Shown here: positions 11,204 to 22,865 of the stretch, piece by piece
Layout of the letters: each line of letters opens with the position of its first letter
Numbering within the stretch: position 1 is the first letter of the stretch
Origin: Saccopteryx bilineata
Lineage: Eukaryota > Chordata > Mammalia > Chiroptera > Emballonuridae
Direction of reading: 5' to 3'
Length of the DNA stretch: 64,000 bases
Assembly (NCBI RefSeq): GCF_036850765.1
Contig: NC_089495.1
Location: 196,805,847-196,869,846, forward strand
Position numbers and translations under genes: made by a program
Notes under the pieces: generated by a model
Seen by the model: only the letters and a program-made list of their open reading frames with translations
Database searches by the model: none
What the model was told of the DNA's origin: nothing

Positions 11204-11735
11204 CCTTAGGCACTGTGCCTGTTGTCTGCTAAAGGCGCACAGCTCCTGTGTCCCCCGAGAAGTGCCCTGGGTCAAATGGGAAGTTTCCTCCGCCCTCCCC
11301 CCCCACTTGGCAGGCTGTGGCCTGTGACTGACTGACGTGGGGTAGGGTTCAACGGCTGTCTCCTTGCCTCCAGGGGTGATCAGCTCTGTGGGTCACTTAA
11401 TGCTCTGGGACCCTAGGGGAACCAGGCTGGAGCTAGACGCCAGTTTGGACCACATCCTTGCTCGGCTTGTTGCCTCACTCTGTCCTTCTTGCCCTGTGTC
11501 CTGAGAGCACCCAGCGAGTCACCATCTCTCACACTCTGTTTCTGGGAAGCCTGACCTAAGACAGTGTGATTGGAGCCCACTGGGAAATGTATTCCATCGA
11601 CTCCTGGACTCAGAGAGGCTAGAAGATGATTCTGATATAGAGCAATAGACACGGGTCTGCAAGACTTTCCGCAAGAGGAAAGGAAGTGAGCCCTGAACTT
11701 TCAGAGCAAGGGTGTACTTGTGTATGGAAAAGATT

Positions 11736-12090
11736 GGCCTTGGTGTTTTGCTTGGTGGATAGAGTGTCAGCCCAGCATATGGATGTCCTGGGTTCGATTC
11801 CCGGTCAGGGCACATAAGAGAAGCGACTATCTGCTTCTCTCCCCCTCCCTCACCTCCTCCCTCTCCCCTTTCTCTTCCTGTTCTCCGCCCACAAGCCCGT
11901 GGCTCAGTTGGTTCAAGCACTGGCCCTGGGCACTGAGGATGGCTTGGTTGGTTCAAGCACATCAGCCTCAGGTACTAAAAATAGCTCAGTTGATTTGAGC
12001 ATCGGCCCCAGACAGGTTGCCGGGTGGATCCCAGTAGGGGTGCATGCAGGAGTCTGCCTCACTATCTCCCCGCCTCTCACTTAAAAAAAG
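11736..12090 (+). mobile_element. Long tRNA-headed bat SINE, type II (older) tail
   Basis: Head GGCCTTGGTGTTTTGCTTGG, B box GGTTCGATTCCC, GTCAGGGCACATAAGAGAAG, a pyrimidine tract, and a body with repeated GGTTCAAGCA-type blocks. It ends CGCCTCTCACTTAAAAAAAG rather than in the CTTCAGAAAAATAC tail of type I. Probable short flanking duplication AAAAGATT. Confidence 0.85.
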
Positions 12091-13159
12091 ATTATAGGAG
12101 CTGGAAGGAAATTTCCAACACACCAGAGCGGTGACACGGGCCTAAGGGCCTGTCAGAATCTTCCCCAGGCTTCCTATGCGTCATCGTGTCATGCTTCCCT
12201 CCGGCTTCTCCCAGGACTTGGACTTCCCTTCGCTGCCCTGCTCCTCTTCCCGAGCAGCCTGGCATCTGTGCTGCTGTGCACTGACACAGCACTTGACGGC
12301 CTGGTTGGGAAGGTCCGCTCCCCTCCGGTCTCTGCGCTGTGGTCCCTTTCAGCTCCTGCCATAGCCCCCGCTCTGCCTCTACCTGTGTCTGTTCAGACCT
12401 GCTCCCTCGCCCATGAGCCTGGGCTCCTGAGTTCTTTCCTGCTTACTGCCCCCTCCCCTTGCATTTTCTCTTCTGCCTCCGTCCAGGACTGAGACAGTGG
12501 CTCAGACCAGTGCTTCTTACACGGTCGCTCAGCTACAATCCTGTCCCCGTGTTGCTACAGCCTTCTGGCCTCTTAGCCTCTCACCATCACTGATCTTCTA
12601 GAGTCCCTCCTGACTCCTGCGTGTGGTTCCTGCTCATCTGCTTTGACCTTTGGCACCTGCTCACCTGCTTTTGCCCTTCCATCTGTCTGGGCTCATCTCT
12701 CCGAACTTAACCTTCATTTCTCCTTGCCCGCGGTCCACTGTGGAGTTATTTCCTCTCGTGGCTGTGCGCCCTCCTGCTCGGCCCTGTCCTGCTGCTGCCT
12801 GCTCCTGATATGACAAGTGTGATTATCAAAAGGCCTATTTCCCAGAGATTTTATAAGACAACCTGCAATTTCCTGTCCTTCGGTGGGAGAGAAAGCCTGG
12901 TGGTTCAGGAGCTGAACAGAGAAACGTGAATCATTCAAGGGGATGGGCTTAATCCTCTCTGATCCCGCTGTATCTGACATCAGTAAGAAGAAAAGTAAAT
13001 ACTCACATCCCCAAAGTCCCTGCTGCCGTGGAAGTTGATGTATTCACAGCTTCCAGGGACCAGGAGGTGGACATCTTTGGGGGTCCGCTGTCCTGCGTAC
13101 CCCACTTTTCGTGGCTAATTTCATGGTCAGTTTGGAGAGCTCCACTAATGCTGGAATAC
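12091..13159. other. Intronic DNA, nothing recognised
   Basis: Pyrimidine-rich on the + strand from about 12190 to 12800, then ordinary sequence. No family recognised. Confidence 0.5.
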
Positions 13160-13300
13160 GCCGTCAGATGCCAAGTGTTTCACATGCCTTCTCGTTTATT
13201 TGTCATGATAACTCCATAAAGTGGACACCAGGATCAAATCGGTCATATATAGGAGGAATCTGACGCTCAGTGAAATAACCCGCCTGCCCAGGTGTGCACG
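13160..13300 (-). repeat. MIR fragment
   Basis: CCAAGTGTTTCACATGCCTT, TATTTGTCATGATAACTCCA and CTCAGTGAAATAACCCGCCT follow reverse-strand MIR order, strongly diverged. Confidence 0.6.
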
Positions 13301-13536
13301 GAGTGAACACTGGATTGCACGTTTTCCTCGCAGTCTCTAGCATGTCTTTCCCTAACTCCATCCCTGTCCTCTCTCAGGTGTCTGAGCTGTAGCCTCCTGG
13401 GAGCTCACCTGGGACCGCTGGGGAGCCAGCCACATCCAGGAGAGGATGGCTTAGACTGGGAAACAATTGCAGATGAGGAGTTTTATACCAGATTGGTTTA
13501 TTTGAGCACATTATTTTTTGTCTGGATTTATATTAC

Positions 13537-13569
13537 ATTCTATTCTATTCTATTCTATTCTATTCTATT
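13537..13569. repeat. (ATTCT)n pentanucleotide repeat
   Basis: About six to seven perfect ATTCT units in an AT-rich stretch. Confidence 0.95.
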
Positions 13570-13789
13570 ACATTTTATATATATTCTTTGTTATTCTGAA
13601 TATTTGATATGTTTATGAACATACACCTCAATCATTATGGTTTTCATACATGTGATCAAGTAGATGGTGGGCCATTTCAAGCTGAAGATTTAGGTCTTAT
13701 TTTAGAACAGGAGCACTGATCTAGTAGCTGCAGGAATGGGATCGGTGTTCCCTTCACTCAGCTCTCTTCCTCAGGATTCCCACCAGACG

Positions 13790-14000
13790 GCGGGTAGCTG
13801 TCTGCTCTCTCTTCTCTTCATCCGTTTGCCTTTTTCCAATTCCTTTCATCTTTGCTTTTTAGCTCTCCAGCTTATTTTTTTCAACCCTCCTCCAGGTCAC
13901 TGATTTTCTGCAATGTTAGTGCTGCGACTAATCAGCTTCTGATGCTGTTTTGAATTCTGCAGATGGCATTATTTGTAATCTTATAATTCCCCTTAGCTTC
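13790..14000 (-). mobile_element. Possible old L1/HAL1 fragment
   Basis: CTCCAGGTCACTGATTTTCT and GAATTCTGCAGATGGCATTA loosely resemble reverse-strand L1 5' region sequence. Too diverged for a firm call. Confidence 0.3.
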
Positions 14001-14011
14001 TCCAAGTTTCT

Positions 14012-14053
14012 TTCCTCCCTCCCTCCCTCCCTCCCTCCCTCCCTCCCTCCCTC
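14012..14053. repeat. (CCCT)n microsatellite
   Basis: About ten CCCT units, CT-rich on the + strand. Confidence 0.95.
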
Positions 14054-14364
14054 ATGTTTCCTTATCCGCTCACCTCTTAGCTCCTGTTCTTAGAGCCTAT
14101 GTATTGTTGTCATTCTCCGTCTCTCTTTTATAGCCCCTGAATAACTTGGCTGTTCGAAGCACGAGGTGTCTGGAGAAAACTCCTGTGTCTCCTGAGCTGT
14201 CAGTTTGGTCAGGCCACTCCCTGTCATTGTCCCTCCTCCCCCCCCTTTTTTTTGGTCCTCAGCTAAGAAATTGATAGAAATTTCTATCACACTCATTACG
14301 CAGACTCTCCCACATTTGGGAATGAGGGTTCGTCAAGGGGTGAGTGATGGGGAGGCAGTTACCC

Positions 14365-14635
14365 CAGTGGTGTCGTCAGGGTGGGCTCTGAAGCCCGACG
14401 CCCTGCATTCAGAGCCCAGCTGTGCTGCTCCGGCTGTGCACGCCTAGGCAGGCAGCCCCCCTCCTCCGAGCTTCGGCTTCCTCGTTTATACGGTGCCGGT
14501 AATGGGTGCCCATCTGTGGACAGTTATGTGGTACCGGTAGTAGGTGCCCACCTATGGATATTAATGAGGAATTCATGAGGAGGCATGTAAAACACTTAGT
14601 CCATAAGAGTTCATAGTTACTATTCACTTAAACAA
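14365..14635 (+). repeat. MIR with internal tandem duplication
   Basis: GTGGGCTCTGAAGCC, GAGCTTCGGCTTCCTCGTTT, then a duplicated block of about 33 bp (GGTGCCGGTAATGGGTGCCC and GGTACCGGTAGTAGGTGCCC), then ATGTAAAACACTTAGTCCAT and the MIR-like 3' end. It is longer than usual because of the duplication. Confidence 0.7.
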
Positions 14636-14639
14636 GAGA

Positions 14640-15170
14640 GTAAGAGGGTTTATGTGAATCAGGTTAGAAGATACCCACCCATCACTCATCACTCATTCCT
14701 TTGTGTTCACTATGGTGGCCCTGTGGGGCCACGCTCAGCAGTCGGGACCATGGGCATCTCTGGTGACTCCATCCCTTCCCAGGCCCTCCCAGACGTTTAG
14801 CCAAATCAAGGCACATTCCTGCAGTTTTCCAGAATTTCCTTCACCTCCTCGTGGCACTGTTCCTGGAAGGGATGATGTTTGGGACCCTGTTGGTTCTTAT
14901 TGTTTGAGTCTAGCTGTACCACGAGGCCGGTGGCTGGCAGCTTCTGCCCCAGCGACTGTTCTTCCCCCTCTGTTTCCTAGCGTTGGTGTGTTTTTTACTG
15001 GTGCTTAGTTTCTGGTATGGGAGGGGATGGTGACTACCCCTCATACTGCCATGGCTTTTAGAAACACCAGTTATTTGATTATTTTCAAGTATAAAAGTAA
15101 TGCATGTTTGAATCAGAATGTCTAGAATACTAAAAAGTAAAAGGAGGAAGAAGCATATCGCCTGCAGTCA
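14640..15170. other. Intronic DNA; possible old L1 3' piece at the right end
   Basis: Mostly unrecognised. TATAAAAGTAATGCATGTTT at 15090-15110 resembles an old LINE 3' UTR block. Confidence 0.4.
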
Positions 15171-15460
15171 CCCCGTGCCCTCTGGGGCGCGTCCCCGTGC
15201 TGTGCCGTCTGGAGCGCGATCCCGTGCCCTCTGGGGCGCGTCCCCGTGCTGTGCCGTCTGGAGCGCGATCCCGTGCCCTCTGGGGCGCGTCCCCGTGCTG
15301 TGCCGTCTGGAGCGCGATCCCGTGCCCTCTGGGGCGCGTCCCCGTGCTGTGCCGTCTGGAGCGCGATCCCGTGCCCTCTGGGGCGTGTCCCCGTGCTGTG
15401 CCGTCTGGAGCGGGATCCCGTGCCCTCTGGGGCGTGTTCCTGTGCTGTGCCGTCTGGAGA
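15171..15460. repeat. 49-bp minisatellite, CpG-rich
   Basis: About 5.9 head-to-tail copies of a 49-bp unit containing GTGCCCTCTGGGGCGCGTCC and GTGCTGTGCCGTCTGGAGCG. The first units are almost identical; the last two drift (GCGTGT, then GTTCCTGTG). Because 49 is not a multiple of 3 and the unit lacks stops in several frames, long artefactual open frames arise on both strands. Confidence 0.97.
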
Positions 15461-16604
15461 CCTTGGTGACTCTGGCCCTTGGTGGCCAGCTCACTGCCCT
15501 CCCCTGCTGTTCCACCTCATCGGCTTAGTACCACTGAGCACGGAGGCTCTGCTCCCTCCTGTGTGACAGTCCTGACATCACCGATGGGGATGAAGGGAGA
15601 TGACATGGTGAAAGTAGGTAACCCACGTGGTAGGACTGTTCACTTGGTGCCGGATGTGAAAAAGAGAGCCTCCTGGAAGCCTCAGGACATGGGGAAACTT
15701 ATAAATCACGGGTTCCCTAAATCCAACTAGACAAGGAAAGCACTGCGTTTAATTTGGGGGGCAAATTTTTTTTTCAATTAAAGGAGGCAGTAACAAGAAG
15801 GTCTTTGTGAAAAGACTTGAAGCTGGAGAACCTGGATAAGGGACTTCTTTGTTCTACATGTTTATTTAACCACGCTGACCTGTGAGTTCCCCTAAGAGCA
15901 GCAGTGACATGCACCTCAAACGGGGCTGTGTGGGTTAAAGAGGACCTTCGGGGTCTAGCACATAGTAGGTGCTTAGTAAACATCCCCTCAAATTGCATTC
16001 TTCATGCATGTGCCTTACCAGGTAGCCTTACTTGCTGTTGCGAAAGGGTCTTATTCAAACTCAGACTATCACCCCTAAGATCCGGGGTGGTAAAGGCAGA
16101 CGTGCTTGTCCAGTCACCTTGATTCTAGAAGTTCATCATCTCGTGAGGTCTCTGGGCCCCAGGCCGGTGACGCCAAGATCCAAGCCCTGCTCCTCCAGGG
16201 AGCTCACGGTCTACAGTGGGACACACTTGTAGGCAACCACGCGTGGGAAGTTTGTGCCCTGTGTGTCGACAGTGCATAGCTTCCAGAGGGTGGTGTGGCA
16301 GCCGGGGGGACGTTACCGAGATGGTGACGAGCGAGCTGGGTTTTGAGGGAGAGGGGGTGCCCCTAGGGATATGGGAGGTTCCAGGCAGAGGAGAGAACCT
16401 GTGCCAAGGGGGGGACGTGCTGAAAAGTCCCCCTCCCCACTCTACCCTGGGGACAGATTGGCCCTCGGTGGGTGGGACTCAGAGCCCGTGTTTGGGGTAG
16501 CAGGACACCCGCATCGGACTGGGGGCCAGGCTGTGTCCAATCCCTTCACGGGTCGGGTTTTCACTAATCTCTCTGAGTGTCTTTGGAGGAATGTAATGGG
16601 TTCT
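15461..16604. other. Intronic DNA with weak ancient-repeat traces
   Basis: CTAGCACATAGTAGGTGCTT at 15955-15975 resembles an L2/MIR 3' end. CTCCAGGGAGCTCACGGTCT near 16193 resembles another old interspersed repeat. Nothing firm otherwise. Confidence 0.4.
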
Positions 16605-16612
16605 GTTTAAGA

Positions 16613-17292
16613 CAAGGGTCGGGAACCTATGGCTCGCGAGCCAGATGTGGCTCTTTTGATGGCTGCATCTGGCTCGCAGACGAATCCTTAATAAAAAATA
16701 ATAATAACATTAAAAATATAAAACATTCTCAGCCCTGGCCAGTTAGCTCAGTGGTAGAGCGTCAGCCTGGCGTACAGGAGTCCCGGGTTCGATTCCCGGC
16801 TAGGGCACACAGGAGAAGTGCCCATCTGCTTCTCCACCCCTCCCCCTCTCCTTCCTCTCTGTCTTTCTCCTCCCCTTCCGCAGCCGAGGCTCCATTGGAG
16901 CAAAGTCTGCCTGGGCGCTGAGGATGGCTCTGGTTGCGACAGAGCGACACCCGGGATGGGCAGAGCATCGCCCCCTGGTGGGCATGCCGGGTGGATCTGT
17001 CTGACTGCCCCCCCATTTCTGGCTTCAGAAAAATACAAAAATAAATAAATAAATAAATAAATAAATAAAATATATAAAACATTCTCATGTATTACAATCC
17101 ATTCATTTCCTACTGCTCATGTTCATGGTTGCAGGTGGCTGGAGCCAATCACAGCTGTCCTCCGGGACAACACCAAATTTTTATTGGAATTAATGTGTAA
17201 CGTACACGGGTCATTGTATGGCTCTCACGGAATTACATTTTAAAATATGTGGTGTTCATGGCTCTCTCAGCCAGAAAGGTTCCCGACCCCTG
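16613..17292 (+). mobile_element. Non-autonomous hAT element (family 2), split by a SINE
   Basis: Termini CAAGGGTCGGGAACCT and AGGTTCCCGACCCCTG are inverted repeats with one difference. Internal sequence has GGCTCGCGAGCCAGATGTGG near one end and matching GGCTCTC-type blocks near the other. Flanked by 8-bp duplications GTTTAAGA (16605-16612) and GCTTAAGA (17293-17300). Without the SINE the element is about 325 bp and has no transposase. Confidence 0.95.
16732..17071 (+). mobile_element. Long tRNA-headed bat SINE, type I, inside the hAT element
   Basis: Head GCCCTGGCCAGTTAGCTCAG, B box GGTTCGATTCC, a pyrimidine tract ending CCCTTCCGCAG, and tail CTTCAGAAAAATACAAAAAT plus (ATAA)n. Perfect 16-bp duplication ATATAAAACATTCTCA (16716-16731 and 17072-17087). 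It inserted about 500 bp upstream of the second Ig exon. Confidence 0.97.
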
Positions 17293-17430
17293 GCTTAAGA
17301 GATGAAGGGAAACGGGAGAAAGTTTGAGGGGCTTAGTGCCAACCCCCAAACGTAGATCAAGCAAGGAACTGAGGTGCTTAGAAGGGGCCTGTGACCTTTC
17401 TTCTTACCACCAGGCATCTGCCCCTCTTGA

Positions 17431-18293
<863 letters not shown>

Positions 18294-18307
18294 AAATACG
18301 TGCATTA

Positions 18308-18646
18308 GCCCTGGCCGGTTGGCTCAGCGGTAGAGCGTCGGCCTGGCGTGCGGGGGACCCGGGTTCGATTCCCGACCAGGGCACATAGGAGAAGCGCCCA
18401 TTTGCTTCTCCACCCCGCTCCCCTCCTTCCTCTCTGTCTCTCTCTTCCCCTCCCATAGCCAAGGCTCCATTGGAGCAAAGATGGCCCGGGCGCTGGGGAT
18501 GGCTCCTTGGCCTCTGCCCCAGGCACTAGAGTGGTTCTGGTCGCCCCTGGTGGGCGTGCCGGGTAGATCCCGGTCGGGCGCATGCAGGAGTCTGTCTGAC
18601 TGTCTCTCCCCGTTTCCAGCTTCAGAAAAATACAAAAAAACACACA
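18308..18646 (+). mobile_element. Long tRNA-headed bat SINE, type I
   Basis: Head GCCCTGGCCGGTTGGCTCAG with perfect B box, pyrimidine tract ending CTCCCATAG, and tail CTTCAGAAAAATACAAAA. Near-perfect 14-bp duplication AAAATACGTGCATT (18294-18307) and AAAATACACGCATT (18647-18660). The body is about 50 bp shorter than the copy at 5297. Confidence 0.95.
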
Positions 18647-18714
18647 AAAATACACGCATTGCTCCCTTTGTTGCTCCTTTCCTGGGAGCTGGGCGTCCCA
18701 TTTATTCTTGAAAG

Positions 18715-19110
18715 TCTATATCATCTTTGTTATAATGCCTAATGGCTGTATACTATTTCATCAAATGAATCACCTAGTATTTTCAAATTCCCTATTTATA
18801 GTCACTTAGATAATTCCAGGTGTTTTTGTTTTATTTTTCCTTTGTGCGTGCAACAATTAACACTTCCATGGCGTTCTTTCACAGAGAACATTTTTTATTC
18901 TATTGAAAGAGATTATTCCCTTGGATAAATTCCCTGCGGGTAGAGCTGGGAGGCCAAAGAATATGAGCATCGTTATGGATTTTTCTTTGTTTCGCAATAT
19001 TGCTTTTGCAGAAAAAAACCACACAAAAAAACAAAAAACAAAAAATTCGTTTGACAGGTTACACCAGCAACAGCGGCATAAGATTGTATTCATTTTCCAG
19101 CGTTATGTTT
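18715..19110 (-). mobile_element. Old L1 3' UTR fragment
   Basis: TAATGGCTGTATACTATTTC, CATCAAATGAATCACC, CTTGGATAAATTCCCTGCGG and a later AGAGCTGGGAGGCCAAAGAA follow the reverse-strand L1M 3' region (GGCTACATAGTATTCCATCA, TAGGATAAATTCCTAGAAGT, GGGTCAAAGG). Confidence 0.55.
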
Positions 19111-19398
19111 ACCGATTAAAATTTTAATATAGCATAATTTGGTGGGTGAAACAACAAAGCCGCTCTCGTGTGCTCGCTGTAGAGTGGTACCTAGCGTGTT
19201 TGAAGGTAAAAACATCGGGCAACCCCCCAGAAGGCTCCTGAGTGGATTCCCTTGGTCCAAGTACGAGTTGGTCTGAAACCCTTTGACCTCATAGGCTGGC
19301 CCACATGGAGCTGGTGGTCTGGCAAGGACCAGACTAGGGTTTGCGGTCTGGGATTCTCTCTCCTGGGTTGTCCCGACTCCCGATGCATCCTCTTACAC

Positions 19399-19729
19399 CA
19401 GGGGTCCCCAAACTACAGCCCGCGGGCCGCATGCGGCCCCCTGAGGCCATTTATCCGGCCCCCGCCACACTTCCGGAAGGGGCACCTCTTCCATTGGTGG
19501 TCAGTGAGAGGAGCATAGTTCCCATTGAAATACTGGTCAGTTTGTTGATTTAAATTTACTTGTTCTTTATTTTAAATATTGTATTTCTTCCCATTTTGTT
19601 TTTTTACTTTAAAATAAGATATGTGCAGTGTGTATAGGGATTTGTTCATAGTTTTTTTTATAGTCTGGCCCTCCAACGGTCTGAGGGACAGTGAACTGGC
19701 CCCCTGTGTAAAAAGTTTGGGGACCCCTG
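19399..19729 (+). mobile_element. Young non-autonomous hAT element (family 1)
   Basis: 331 bp with CAGGGGTCCCCAAACT and AGTTTGGGGACCCCTG termini. Perfect 8-bp duplication TCTTACAC (19391-19398 and 19730-19737). Inverted relative to the copy at 10876. Confidence 0.97.
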
Positions 19730-19737
19730 TCTTACAC

Positions 19738-21524
19738 GGTTGGCCATTTGTCTCAGGCTTGAATGTCACCATGTCATCTTGAGAGAATTTCACTGACTCC
19801 CTCTCCCCCGGTCCCCCATTCTGATAGTTGCATTCTCTTACTTCATTCACCCTGTCTCATTTTCTACACAGCACTATTGCACTTCAAAATGATAATTTTC
19901 CTTTGTCTACCTGGTGATTTTCTCTCTCACTCTTCAAGAATCCAGGCTCTGTGGGAAGAAGCGCATCTTCAGTTTGATTCCTGGTTCACAGTGAGTCCCC
20001 CGGGAGCTCAGCAGAGTGCCCGGCCCGTGGCTGAGCACGCTGAGCCGTGTGAAATCACGCGCCAGACCTTTCGGACCTGCGCGGTCCTTCATTTTATTGA
20101 GGCTCAACCCTAAAATAGTTGCTGAATGATGGATGAGTGAATGGATTATTGGCCTCAGCTGGAGTTCATTTTATTACTGTAATGCCGTGCACACTTAGGC
20201 TGGATATCAACAAATTAGGCAGTCATGAACAAAACAACCAGGAGGGGGGAAAAATCATCTTTAAAATTGTTTATATCGAGTGCCATTAATATATAAAAGA
20301 AACTGTCATTTTGATTGCATTAGGCTCCTCTCTTTGTTTTTGTTTTGTTTTGTTTTCGGTACCAGTAGATTGATTTGTGTGACAAGTGGCCTTTGTGGGC
20401 CTTTCAGGTACTCAGTGAATATGTCATTTTTTGAGCTGTCCCCTCTGGGATGCTCTTTGTGTATGGTGACTCCCCCCCCCACACACACACACCAGACTCG
20501 AAACTCCACGGGACGTTGGACTGTGTTGTCTCATGCTGCCCACGGTCTTGCCAGCACGTTCTTGGCACAGAGTTGGTCCCGAGAGGGGAAGACGAACGGC
20601 TGTGGGAGCTGGTGTAGCCTTCTGTACTTTTCACATCAGACAGTTGGAACCAGGAAACACGTGTTTTTCTTTCCTTACGTCCCCAGTTGCAGGGAGGAGG
20701 TCCGAAAGGCCAAATGGAGAGGACTTTCGGACAGGATGTGAGTCCAGTTGTGAAGCGTCGTTGCCTTTACTTGGAGAGGTGGCTGGACTGATGGGAACAG
20801 TGGTTGCCCCTTTGCTGGCTGTGCAGCCTGGGCCAGAGCTCAGCCGGGAGGGAGCAGGGCACCGGCCGGCGTGTGACAGTGACCCAGCAGCCCTTGCTGC
20901 TCCAGATCCTCTCCCCTGTCCCCGCTCTGCTCTGTTCTAAGAGATGGGCTAGGCGGCCCCCTTCAGAGCCTCCTTCCCAGCGGCTGATGACAGGTGGGGG
21001 CTCCCTGCCCCCTGGTCCCGCTCTGTTACACCCTGATGGAGCTCTTTGTGGGATATCACTCGTTCCCAGTGCCCATTCCTCCCCATTGCACTTTCTTCCT
21101 TTTCACATTCAGTTGGTGATGAGGCGGAGGCTGGGCGCCTTGAGCATGCACACTCCTTCACGCGTGTGATCTGGGCCTGACTGTGGTTCTGCACCTCGGT
21201 CTTACTTTAACTCCTCTTAGGGCTGGAATGACAGCCACAGCTGGGTGGAGGGACAGAGGGGGGCCCCATGGGGCAGAGCTGGCATCCCGCCAGGGGCTGG
21301 CTCATGCTATTTCGGCCACACCCGGAGGGCCCGAGGGTGGTGGCCTTGTTGGCACCCAGTACTGTGATGTCATGAACGGTGCAGAAAGGGTCCAGACAAT
21401 AGGAGACTCATGATGGGCGTCCCTGGATCCACTGCTAACTTGTGCTTTTTAACTCAAGCTCCTCACCTCTCTAGAACAGAGTAGTAACTTCTAGGTTTCT
21501 GGAAATAAATTTAACGCTTTCCCA
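19738..21524. other. Intronic DNA, nothing firm
   Basis: No recognised family. A short C/CA tract lies near 20473-20493. Several conceptual frames here look like chance. Confidence 0.5.
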
Positions 21525-21960
21525 CTCACACACACTCACACACACTCTCTCCCTCTCACACACTCACACTCACACACTCTCACTCATACACACACAAACA
21601 CATTTACTCACTCACACACAGAAACATATTCACTCATACACTCACACACACACTCACACAACACACACACACACTCACAAACACACTCTCACAAACACAT
21701 TCACTCCCACACTCTCTCACACTCTCACTCACATACACACACACTCACGCTCACACATACTCTCACTCACACTCACATACACACACTCACATAATACACA
21801 CGCACTCATACACACTCACTCACATAACACACACTCATACACACTCACACACACTTTCACACACTCACACACTCACACACACTCTCATACACTCTCACAC
21901 ACTCACTCACACTCTCTCACATTCACACACACACTCACACTCACACTCACATTCACACTC
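21525..21960. repeat. Degenerate (CACACT)n / CA-rich tract
   Basis: About 435 bp of ACACACTCACA-type low-complexity sequence, purine-pyrimidine alternating with frequent CT interruptions. No constant period. Confidence 0.95.
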
Positions 21961-22464
21961 CTAAAGAGCTAGTGGCCCCTGATCAAACAAGAGAATGTTA
22001 GGCAGAGGACACCCAGAAGCACCAGCAACCAGAGGAAGCTCTCACCCTGGAGCATGTGACCAGGAACCCATCTGAAGGCAGCGGACCAGAGCATCTGGGG
22101 CCAAGTGTCTTATGAGGAACGACTCACTCACCTCTTCAAACCCCTTGCTGTGGCTGAGCCAGGACACTTCAGTACATTAATATGCTATATATTTGCACTT
22201 GTTAAAAAAAAAAAGAAAAGAAAAAACATCAATCTTCCTTCTCCTAGGAATGGGAGACAGTATGAGAAACAAAACAAAACAAAAATGTCCTCAAGTGCAT
22301 CCGCAGTGGACGGGGCTGGTCCCCGAATCAAACCCTCTTCCTGGCTTCCGCGTCACACAGGTGGCAGAGGGCTGAGGGGCAGGAGCTGACACGGGGGTCT
22401 CACGGAAGGAAGGCCGCCCCTGGGCAGCCGTTTTATTTTGGGTTTCTTTTATTTGGTTCCAGTT
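21961..22464. other. Intronic DNA, nothing recognised
   Basis: No family recognised; a short A-rich patch near 22203-22230. Confidence 0.5.
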
Positions 22465-22700
22465 CAGAGACAGGAGGGAGCCCCGGAGCCGGGTTGGCCA
22501 GGTTTGAATCCTGGCCCCATCTCGTCCTAGCCCTGTGACCTTGAACATCACTGTCTCCCAGCTAACCTGGGAATGAGGATGGGGGGGTGACCTCCCCCAG
22601 AGGGGTGGGTCCTGAGGACTAATTCGAACCGTGGATGTAGGAGTCCCTAGAACAGTGCCTGGCCCACCACCCTACAAATGTAGTTCAGTAAGGTACTTGC
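22465..22700 (+). repeat. MIR SINE
   Basis: GCCGGGTTGGCCAGGTTTGA, ATCCTGGCCCCATCTC, CTAGCCCTGTGACCTTGAAC, GGGAATGAGGATGG and CTAGAACAGTGCCTGGCCCA: the full MIR order. Confidence 0.9.
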
Positions 22701-22794
22701 CAGTGTGTGTGTGTGTGGGGGGGCGGCGGTTTCCCAGGTTGGAAGGAGAAGGTGGTGAAAGGCTGGGTGGGTGGGCAAGGACAGGACACCTGAC

Positions 22795-22865
22795 CCAGGT
22801 ATTGCTTTAGCTGTTGTCTATGTGGCCTTGACAAAGTCACTCAAGGCTTCCTTTGCAAAGTGGGG
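22795..22865 (+). repeat. MIR fragment
   Basis: TGTGGCCTTGACAAAGTCAC then TCAAGGCTTCCTTTGCAAAG fits the MIR centre. Confidence 0.45.

Noticed and set aside
15118..15566. Overlapping long open frames on both strands
   Set aside because: Produced by the stop-poor 49-bp tandem repeat. The predicted proteins are just repeats in shifted frames.
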